A stretch of DNA of 64,000 nt from contig JASPKZ010004951.1 of the NCBI GenBank assembly GCA_030220185.1, positions 1,315,218 to 1,379,217 on the forward strand. Direction: 5' to 3'. Within the stretch, counting starts at the first letter, position 1. The number at the start of each line of letters is the position of its first letter. The position numbers and the translations under genes were made by a program. The notes beneath the pieces were generated by a model that was not told the origin of the DNA, searched no databases, and saw nothing but the letters and a program-made list of their open reading frames with translations. Of the stretch, positions 22,001 to 34,000 are shown piece by piece. The stretch is from Diploptera punctata. Taxonomy: Eukaryota > Arthropoda > Insecta > Blattodea > Blaberidae.

Positions 22001-25000
22001 ACCAAACATGTTTCAATAAATTTTGTTTTACAACCAATGACAGTCATGTTTCACTCATTCTTTATCGAATTATCTTTACCACTCCTGCTTTTGTGATAAA
22101 GAAAGTTCCTCTTTTTTATATTCTGAACAGGCTGCGGTAAGGCCTCTGTCTTGGACAGAGAGGAGACCCTTTAATTCCTTCCTTCCATCGAAGGCTTAAA
22201 GGAACCGACCTGGTCAGTAACCTAGTGTCCAATCCCTCACCTTCTCGTGGTGCAGCTGTTAGTAATCATGCTTATGCATGATGAACGAAAGGGAAGGGCC
22301 ACTCACCAATAAGCACTGGTCAGCTTGGTGAGTTTTTTCTTTTTTGACCGAATTGGTATTACTTCTCCTTCCCATACCAATTCCCTCTTTCAACTTTTCT
22401 ATCCAGTCTCCCTTGACTGACCTCTTGTTTCTTTCGACCCTGATGGTATTAGAGTATTTGAGGCCTAGGGGCTCATTTCTCCTTCCTTCCTATACCTACT
22501 TTCTCTCTATGGGTGACGTAACCACCACATGTGGTGCCTACTACTAAACGGTTACAACTAGTTTATTGTACTCCAATACAAAATCTGCAGTAGCAACATT
22601 CAGACTGCTAACGGGACATGACTGCTTGAATAAACACCTACACAGAATTGGCATAACGGATTCACCTAAATGCCCTTTTTGCAATTTAAATGAAGATATG
22701 GAAAGAAACCATCTCCTCCATTGTCCAGCTTTTGTAGAAGAGACCAGCCTTTCTGCTAAATATTGGAGTGCAAGAGAGCGAATGATTTCATTATCAAATG
22801 CTCGACATTAGATACTAACCATATTCTGAACAGGTCAGAGTATTATTTTGCAGTGACTGACTCTCCAAAAAATAAACTGAATATAACAAATAATGAACAA
22901 TTCCTACGAACTACACATTTGATAATTGTGTGTTCAATAATGATTTTACTGAGTTGTTTTCTAAAAAAATAAATTAATAACCTATAATGTTCATTATAAT
23001 ATACAGTTTGATGTTTCATTTTTCTCCACTAGGGTGAATTCTTACAATGATGCAATCCTATTCGAAGTTTCCCATGCCAGATGGCAATAAATAATATTAT
23101 ATGAACAAGTTGCACTGGATAATTACATGAAATATAACCCACACATTTCTGATTTGTTTTCAAACATCACCATTTACATTAAATATATCAATATTTTTAC
23201 ATAATTATATTTAAATAATGATTTTTGAGTAAACAGTTTAATTTTATTCATTAAATAGTCCAAACAAATGCCACTCTTGATTTCCAAATCCTCTAGATAA
23301 ATTCACGAGTCACAAAGTATTTATTGATAAATACCACCTGGACATAAGGTTTCCTTTTAAGTTCTTAGAGGTACAAAAAAGAGTCATTCATAAAGCAACT
23401 AGGAACATGCAAGATCTCTTTGCACATATAGTAACAACGTCCACTTAAAGGCTCTATCTTGAGAAATCATCTATGTCATGTCTCCAAATTCTGGTTCTAT
23501 ATTTTCTTCTTCATTCAGAATTACCCTTTCAACTTTCTATCTAGTTTTTTGTCTCTATATTATCTATTTTTTTATTGCTTTCCTTCTTTACTATCATGTA
23601 TACTTTGTCACTTTTGGCAGACCCTATTTAGGCAAGTTTATTTAAAAAAATTAATAAAAGAATGTTAAATCTTTTCCCTGATAAATAAATAAGTTTATTT
23701 ATTTAGGTAAAATTTTTTATCACTCACCTCATATTATTCTTCTTATTTAACTATAAACTAGTTTCAGAACTTAGTTTCTGTTCCATCCTCAGTATCATCA
23801 TGACCGTTGTTCTGTCGTCTTGAACAGCCATCCTTCGCTCCTTCCATTGGCAGACTGAAAAACCTGACCTGGATTTGAGGTTTTTCAGTCTGCCAATGGA
23901 AGGAGCGAAGGATGGCTCTTCAAGACGACAGAACACGGTCATGATGATACTGAGGATGGAACGGAAACTAAGTTCCGAAACTAGTTCACAGTTAAATAAG
24001 AAGAATAATATGAGGTGAGTGATAAAAAATGTTACCTAAATGAATGTACCTCATAGTGTGAATTCCTAAAATAAGTAAGTTTATTTATTTTTAATTATTA
24101 TGTAAATTATCTAACTACTTTTCTATATGTTTAAAATTGTTCCATTCTTGCATATCACAAAATCATATAATGTTAATGCTGTTACCAAAACTTGATCAAT
24201 AAATATTACCATTTAAGTGTACCGCATAGTGTTAATTACCAGAAAGTCAAATATTACCAGACTAATTTCTTAGATTATAATAATTTAATTAATGTATCTC
24301 AATATTTTTCTATATATAAGATTTATCTCCTTTTACATAGTATGTGTTATTCAAAAAGATCAACATGATGAAAAGATAAGCTAACTTATATATACATACA
24401 CACAAACTCTTGATTATGTTGTTTTATAATAGATAATGTTTCACTGTATGGACAGAGGACAAAGAAAAAAAGTAGTTCCAACCATACAAGAGTATCATCA
24501 TTGGTCAATGTCAATTTTTAACACTTTCTGTGGGTTAGGCAGAAAGATGGTGTGAAGCAGTGAAGGACCCATAAGTATACATCCCCACATGGGACAAGGA
24601 TGCACCCTTGCAGGAGTTACTTGAACAAGCTAATTTAGTTCTGTTTACTTCCCTAAAGATGTCAGCGAGTGTGAAATGGTGAGCCCATCGCCTCAATCAG
24701 ACATCTAGTAGGAAATTAAGGTATTAATGGATGGGAAAGGCCAAATAAATTTTGCTCATAGGGTGTAATTTAGGCTTGAGATTCTTTTAAAAATCTGAAA
24801 ATCTTCAGAATTGAGACCCATAGCATAAAGTCCTTCCCGGAGTACTTTTGTGCCTTAGATTTTTCCAACCTAAAAAATCCACCAACCATGGCCAGGTCCC
24901 TGAAAATGATCCGGCATTCATCATCATCATCATCCTTATCATCATCATTCACCAGTGTGAAAAGCAATTGGAAGCTACCACACTTATAATTCCCTAATAA

Positions 25001-28000
25001 AGCTGCAAAGCAGAGCATGAAAATGCTATGATTGCAGTGAAAGGCCTGCTCTCGGGCACAACACTATAGAATTGAATACAGAATATATATATATATATGT
25101 ATAAGCAAGGAAGAATTATCCCATGCACCTGGTGTGATAATTTTATTAAAATATATGAATATTAAATTCAAATAATTATTGTAGTCATGAATACTAAAAT
25201 TTGAAAAAATGAAGATATATGTGTCATGTTACATATCTATGTAATTCTTAAAAGACAAGGATTATGAAAATTACACTGAATGTTCAAAGAAATTATTTAA
25301 TTATATAAAATATATCCTCAACTCTTGTCCAACTCATAGTCGGATCAATGGATGAGATGAGATGAAGGCCCCTACATAGAGGCCTGTGATTGACAAGGGC
25401 GCCGGCCGACCATGCCTGATGCACCATCATGGGAGCAGATGAATGAAATAAAACAAATGGATGAGATGAGATATGGAGAAATGGTGGAATGAAATTATGG
25501 CAGGGGAAAACGGGAGAATACTCCGAGAAAAACCTGACCAAGCTCATTTTGTCCACCACAAAGCCCACATGGAATGACCGAGACTGAATCTCAGGACCCC
25601 AGCGGTGAGAGGCGAGTGTCTAACCACTTGCACCACAGAAAATTAATATTATTTTCATTAATGATATACAGTGAGTTTCATTCGACCTGCGACCAATAGC
25701 AGGAAAAGTAACTGCAAGCATTTAGTCATCAACTTGCTCTGCCCACGCAGTGCCCACACTAGTGGCTGCAAGTCGAGTGAAACTTTGACAGTTAATGCAG
25801 AGTGGTATACAACAGTTGTCTCCTGGAAGTTTTTCAAGAAGTGTGTGAAAAGTGACCGAGAACTGGACTTAGGGGCATCAAACTACACCACGACAATGCC
25901 TCTGCCCACACAGCCAATGTCACAATTAATTTTCTCGAAAGTACTCCTGTGAAACTTCTGATTCATCATCCCTACAATCCCGACCTAGCACCTTACGACT
26001 TTTTCCTGTTCCCTTCTGTGAAAAACCGACTGTTTGGAAAGTGGTTTGCAAGCCTGGAAGATGCTGTCATTGCATATAGAGAGGAACTTAATATCATTGA
26101 GGACGTTAACTGGAGTCAGTGCTTCCAGTCTTGGTTCCGAAGGATGTCGAGGAGTATAGAGGCTGCAGGAGAATACTTTGAGAAGATGTAATGGTAAGTT
26201 TTAGATTATCTCTAAAAATTTGCCAGTATCCAGAAACTTTCTGAGTTACCTTCGTATGAGGTGAGTAGTGCATATCTAACTCATATTATCTATTTCAAAC
26301 CACATTAAAAATTTTTGATAAATAGAAGCTGACGATAAAACAGAATTGTTTTAAAACATGTTCAAGAACAAATCAACATTAATATTGAGGTAAGATGATC
26401 AGACTACAAATAATATAATATAAGAAGAATTGTCTTTATAAAAGACAATAGAATAAGAAGGTATGGACATGCTAAAAAATATATAATGGGAGGTTACCAA
26501 GATTAACTAACTAACTCACTGGTACTATCGAACCCATATGTTCATGGCAACAAGGACATAAGCTTTCCATACATCCCTATTCAGCTCATGTTTTCTAATC
26601 ATCCCCTGTATCATCTACTTACCTCAAATCATGGTTTAATGTTATTCTCCCAACTCATTCTTGGCTTGTTTACTGGGCACTTTCCCTCGGTTTTCCTAAA
26701 GAGTTTCCATACCTCTCTTTCATTCCACATTTGTGTCACATGTCCTGTCCATCGCAGTCTATGAAACTTAACTCTTTTAATTATATCTGGTTTCCATGAA
26801 GATCATGTAGCTCACTGTTATACAGTCTTCTCCATTTGCCTGTCTGTTCATCTCTTTTTGGTCTAAAATGTTTCCTCAGAACTTTATTCTCAAATACTCA
26901 TTATCTTTTCTTCTCCCTTAAAATAAGTTTGCATCCATATAATAGAACTGGGAGACTAACAATTTTATATATTTTCAGTTTAATGTTGTTTGAGAGAAGT
27001 TGGGATGACAAGAGTCCTTGTAATGCATAATAGCATGCATTTCCAGAATTGAGCCAATGTTGAATTTCTTCCTGCACCTCATTCTCGTTTGCAATTATTA
27101 TTAAGAATTTGAGTTCAGCCACTTCTTCAAAATTTCTGTCATTTGTCATTAACTGTCTATTTCCATTATATAATGTATTTCTGTGCGTGAACATATAGTT
27201 TTATTGAAGTTTACTTTGAGTCTCAATTTCTTAAGTGTAATTCAATAGAGTGTGTGTGATGGCCCTTAGTACATCGTTGCTATCGTCTAATAATACTACA
27301 CCATCAGCATAAACTACCAACTTATTAACACCATTGAGTTGTAGGCCTTCTTCATCCTCTATAAAGATTTGATGAAATGCTCTAGTATAAAATTGAACAG
27401 TTGAGGAGATAGTGCATCTTCCTGCTTCAACCCATTGTGAATTTCAAAAGAGTCTGAAAACTGTTTGCCTACACACACCCTACTCTTTGTGCCATTTAGA
27501 CACATTTGGGTAAGGGTAACTAGCTTTCTAGGAATTCAGAGTTCTAGCAGCATATTATATAACTTCTCCTTTATATTTGGGTTGTATGTCTTTTTGAAGT
27601 TTACAAATAGTTGATGAACAGTGGTATTATATTCCCATTTCTTTTCTAAAATGTGTATTATATATACAATCTTATCTATTGTAGACCTATTTCTTCTATA
27701 TCCACTTTGATGATCACTTATTATGTCGTCAATATAGTGAGTAAGTGTGCATACTAATATATACAGTGTTCTGCCCAAGAGCAGGTCTTTCATTACAAAC
27801 TCAGCATTTTCCACTCTTTCCTTAACTCAGCCTTCCTTTTTATATCTGCGTACAAACCATTTATTTTAATACTGTTTATCATCTGATGTCTATTTCTGAC
27901 TCTAACCTTCTTTTCGTTGACCATTCCTTCTAAGGTGGTCCGTCAGCAGGCAGTTTCTTTTTAGCCAGTGGCCAATCCAATTTCTTTTCCTCTTCTTTAT

Positions 28001-31000
28001 GAGTTCCAGTGTTGTTCTTCTTTCACCCACTCTGTCAAGCACATCTTTATTTTTTATTTTGTCTGTCCATTTTATACGCCCCCATCCTTCTTATATCCAC
28101 ATCTCTGCACCATACCATGCTACACTCCACACAAAGCACTTCACTAGCTTCTTCTGTAATTCTTTTGCCAAAGGTCTGCAGAAAATGCTTCTCTTCTTGT
28201 TAAAAGCTTCTTTTGCCATTGCTATCCTCTGCTTTACTTCTTGGCAGCAGTTCATGTTACTACTAATAGTACAACTCAAGTATTTGAATCTCTTCACTTG
28301 CTCAATGGCCTCATTTTCAATCCTCATGTCTATCTTGGTTAGTTTCTTTCCCATGATCATGGCCTTCGTCTTATTTATATTTATCTTCAATCCATAATCC
28401 TCGCATCTACCATTTAGCTCCATCAGCATGTTCCTCTGTGTCATTGAATATATTTGTTAGAATTTTGTAAAAAATTTGAAAGTATTGAGATGCCCCTGTA
28501 GTTGTAGCAATCAATTTTATCTCTTTTCTTATAGATTGGTACTATAATAATTATTTTAACTCATTTGGAAGAGCCTCTTTTTTCCAAATCATAATAAGCA
28601 ACTGACATACTTTGTACATAAATTTTTCTCCCCTTGATTGTATGAATACTGCTGGAATCCCATCTGAACCTCATTCTTTATACAACTTTAATATTTCTAA
28701 CGCCATTTCAACCTCTAATCCAAGACAATCACTGGAATATAGTATACAAGAGGTCGGCCAAGTTATAGTACATGAAGAAGAAGTATGAAGGATATTGATA
28801 GAAGAAGAATAGATTGGAGTGAAGTGGAGGAAAAGAGATGTGAAATGATCAGTAATTAATTTTTTTATTGTACTCATCTTGCCTATTTGATAGATTACAC
28901 TCACCTGTTATGTATTCTAATCAAGTCCCAAATTTTTTTAACACCATTCTGAAAAAGAAAAGCAAAATATATTTACTAAAGAAAAAATTGTCACCTTATA
29001 ATTTGCATTGGCTTCGATGGTAAAAATTTTAAGTTCCTTGCCTCCTGAGGGTCATGGTTTCAGACCCAACTAGAGTCAATGGACTTTTTAGAATGGGAAA
29101 ATATCCAAGGATCAAGTCCTCTACGAGGGAGTTTGATCCATGAAGATTTTGGGCTTGTAAAAGAACCTCAAGCCTAAATAACAACCTCTGAGCAAAATTT
29201 AATCGTCCTTTCCCATCCATGTAATACCAATCAGTTGCCTATAAGGTGTCTATTGAGGTGACGAGCTAATCACTTGTTCCATCCATCCATCCATCCAATG
29301 GCTGATTGGCTCAAATTCGAGCTTTGGCATCTCTTTTTTTTTTTTTTTTTTTTTTGTTTCTGAACATATTTGTTTTTACGGGGTAGGGATGTCAACCCTA
29401 CGCCCAACCTCCAGCAATCCTGGGGGTTCGATGATTTTCTGTTGGGGTTTTCTCCCTTAGTTGGTATGTCCCAATTTTTAAGCATTAAGAACTTGCTTTT
29501 TCGCCCCTGCACTTCTTAGTATTAATCAGGAGCCATGACGAGGACGTGGTGCATTGGGTTGGGCAGGAATAAACGGCATTTCTTGGGTTTTTATTAGTGT
29601 GCACCCACCAGCAAGGTGCACACTCCTGAGACCACATATTGCCCCTTCGGCTCTCAATCACTTGTCACTTGTTGACATATGTAGGAACATAAGGATAACT
29701 AAATTAGCTTAGTTAAGTAACTCTGCAAGGAAGCACCCTTGTCCCATGTGAGGATGTATTGATATAGACAGACAGATTTGTCCCATGTGAGGATGTATTG
29801 ATATAGACAGACAGATTTGTCCCATGTGAGGATGTATTGATATAGACAGACAGATGTAACTTGCCATTGGTTTACTGCATATGTGTCCTATAGGACTATT
29901 ATTATTTGCAATTTTAATTTTTTTTGTTTCTTTAATTATTTTAATGTCACCTATTCCTACTATGAGATAAATGTAGAATTCCTTTTGCATGACTCTAGTG
30001 GATGCAGTCTTATGGCTAAAGAAAAACAACAGATTCAGACTGTGCATGTAATTATATCTGATCAAATCTGGACACTATGCAGGTACAGTTTGTTTCTCTC
30101 CTGCTGCTAAAGAATCCTTTATTTTATCATATTGCAAGAGAATGTGCACCTCTAGGGACGCTGGGAAATAGTGAGACTACATCAAATGACACTAATCTGT
30201 CTGTTGGTTCTAATTGTGTGTTCTCTAATTTTTTATCAATTGAAAGGTTATCAAATCCTTCCATTTTCTTGTATTCACTACATAACCATTTGGATAGGCC
30301 TATTAGATATGTAGGCAACCCTATACTGTTAATAATGGGCCTCATTTTGTTTTCACCCTATGAAACCTTCAGCTTGAATTTTTCTTGTTTTGTTAAAATT
30401 TTATTTATATTTTTTAAGGTGTTGTCAACTTCTGTAATACTTTTGGGAAGTGAGTCAGATTTTATTACAGTGTATTTTGTAGATTCCAAAACTTTGTCCA
30501 TTCTATTTTTATATCTTCAATATCCATAATTACTAACTGATTGCCTTAATCTGCTTTGGTAATGATTGCATTTTTCTTGTTGATTTCTTTAATTATTTTC
30601 ATGTTTCCCAGTCCCATTTTATTTCTCGGAATTTCCTTAATTTCTTCTATTATTTTTCCACATTCATTCCTAATGAAATTTTTTTTCTTCTGTTTCTATT
30701 ATTATTTCAACGTCTGCTACCATACTCTTCAGTTTTGTTTGAATAGTCCACACAAGTTTTAAAACCTTATTCTAACATCCCTATTTCCCTTTGGTTGAAA
30801 GTTTTAGAACACATGCTAATTACATTATTTCTACTTTTTTCTCTGTTTTTGGGGTGTTTATGTTTTCCTTACTTCTTTTCTTCACTATGTAACTTATATT
30901 GTACACTTACTGTTATTGTTGATGTGCATTGTAATTTGACATTCCTGAATACAAACTTGGTTGCTATGAAAACAAAAGAAATCTCAATTCTTTAAAAATG

Positions 31001-34000
31001 ATGAAAAGCACTAGTGCAGTAAGTAAAAAACATTTATTTTGAAATATTGATAGTGATGCTGCAATTTGTATTAATTTCGGTATTAATTCATTAAGAAAAT
31101 GTATGAGAAAACAAAAATAAAAATAAATCAAAGGGAACCAATACATATAACAGCAGGAGTTAGACAAGGTTGTCCACTATCAACCACGCTTTTTAACAAT
31201 TATTTCGACGACATGATAAGATCATGGAAGCAAATGACGACTGGGGGAATTAGTTTAGGAAATATAGTAATAAAAACAGTAGCCTTTGCAGATGACCAGG
31301 TTTTAATAGCAAAATCAGAAGATGAACTACAAAGAATGCTATATAAACTAAATGAAATATTAAAAAAATACAACATGGAAATATCCTCACAAAAATAAAA
31401 AACCATGGCCTTCAAGGGTGCTCATCCAGTTCGGACAAAGATAATATTAGAAAATAAACCAATAGAACAAGTAGTAACATATAACTTCCTAGGTTGTGAA
31501 ATATCATACACAGCAGAAACAGATATAAATAACAAACTAAATAAGTTTAATTATATAACAGGTACTAAAAAGAACTTTGAAAAATAAAGCCAGGAAAGAC
31601 TCTATAATGAAATTATACAAGACAATGGCAGTGCCTATTATTACTTATGGATCCGAAACATGGACAGTGACAACACAACAGTCTGCCAGGATACAAGCTG
31701 CTGAAATGAGATTCCTCAGACCAATAGCAAGATATCAAAGAACAGACAAAAAAAGTAACACAGAAATAAGACAACTAAAAATAGAGGAATTAAACTCAAC
31801 AATAGTGAAATACAGAACAAACTGGAAAGAACACTTGGCAAGAATGACTGAGAATAGAATACCAAAAGCAGCATACAACTATTCACCACGAGGAAGAAGA
31901 AGTTTGGGAAGACCAAGGAAAAGATGGAAAGAGCTGCAATTTGGAGCCGGAACAGGCTAGTAAATAAGCCTAAACCGTGAAGAAGAAGAAGATTAATTCA
32001 TCACATTCAGCTTTCCACGTCTCTCCTATTTCATCATCACTGTACACAGATAAAAAAAAATTGGCAACACTTTATGTTTATTCGTTTTATAAAAAATATT
32101 TTTTATAAGTTTTTAAAACTTTTTAGCATGAAAACAGTGTTTTACAAAAAAAAATCATTCTCGACTATCGGAAAATGAAATAGGTACAAAAAGGACAAGT
32201 TCTGATTCAAATCTTAGTTTGGTCTGTAACATTTGTGGAAAACAAAATCTTTCTGAGCATGTGACTATGGTGCAAACTCCTATGTGACTTGTGTCTATGA
32301 CAACCTTTGATTTTTTGGTCTTGTACTTTCAAAAGAAGAGTGCGATATGCAAATCAAGTTTATGCATCATTTAGGTCCATCTAAATCAGTTTACTTACCA
32401 TATCGGAAAGACAATATTTATTTTGTCCCATTAAGAACATTTTAAGTATCGTGGACCCTCCCACAACTAAATGCTCAGAAAGGGTATATTTCTTTCATAA
32501 CAAAGGTATGAACATCACACATAAAACATTCAATTGAACATCACACATAAAACATTCAATCACCTAATGGCACAAACAAAGAATTAGTAATGAAGGACTT
32601 GAAAAATAGAAAACAATTAATTTTTATGATGGTAAGTTGTAAAATTATTATACTTCTCTTGATTTTATTTTGACAATGAAATTGTATCAATTGCAATTAT
32701 TTCTAAACATATATATTTTTCAGGAAATGTAATTTCATGATAAAAATATTTTGTTGATACCCACTCCTTGATGTCATATAATATCATGTACGTATAAATT
32801 AATATTAAGCTATTGTATTTAAAATCATCTAATATGTTAACAATACACTCAAAAATATGTTTTATAGTATATGGCGATACGATATATGATAGTATACTTG
32901 ATATGGATCGAGGAAAAGTTTAAAAAACGAGGCGCTTGTGCAGAGTTTTTTTAAATTTCCAAGATTCCGTTATGTGTTTATCACATGAGTATTGCATATT
33001 ATTTTTTGCAGTATATGTATTTATTTTAGTTATTAAAATATTAGCTAAAATATTAATAAATATAATTGAAGATAAATGTTAGATTTCAGAAGGTGAATCG
33101 TCTATATGTGTTGCTATGGAGAAATAATGAGTATTGTTGGTCATGTCGCCATCTTATATTTGTTAAAACTGTAAAACCAATTTGATCTGGGATTTATTTC
33201 TGATTATGGAGAAAGTTTTAGACGATGTGTGCAGTGATGATGAAATAGAATAGATGTGGAAAACTGAATCTGATGAATTAATACAAATTGCAGTATCACT
33301 ATCAATATTTCAAAATAACTGTTTTTACTTACCGCATTAGCACTTTTGGTCTTTTTAAATTACTGATATTTCTTTTGTTTTCAAACCAACCAAGATTGTA
33401 TGCAGGAATGTCAAATTACGATGCACATCAACAATAACAGTAAGTATAAATATTAGTTACATAGTGCAAAAAGTAAATTAAATTTACTATAATCTACCAT
33501 AAGTTTATTTTGTCAATTTACTTACTGCTTTTATTATTACAATAGGTATAATATTTTTCATTCTTGTAACTTGTAGTATAATTGTTATTATATATCTTAA
33601 AACAAATTTGTAGCTATTTGTTGCTTAATTTATATTGTGGTACCTATAAAACTCAAGAGTAGGTCTAGCGATAATAAAAAAATAGTTTAATTAAAAATAT
33701 TTTTATACAATGAAGCAAATATTGTATTTTGTTGTTTCTTAAAAAAAAAAAGAAAATATGTTGTAGATTAATTTAAAAAAAATGATTTCATTATCACTTT
33801 GCCTCTTAGAGATATGATTTTATTTTTGTAAAACACTGTTTTCATGCTAAAAAGTTTTTAAAAACTTATAAAAAACATTTATTTATAAAACATATAAACA
33901 AAATGTTGCCATATGTTTTTTTTCTGCAATGGACACAGTTCACTCTACAATACTGCAAATTTTCTTAAGATCTGCACTATAAATGTATTTATAAATATAT

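Noticed and set aside
23751..23942. 63-codon frame on the minus strand
   Set aside because: It spans the hairpin of two Penelope ends and reads through both arms. No protein similarity.
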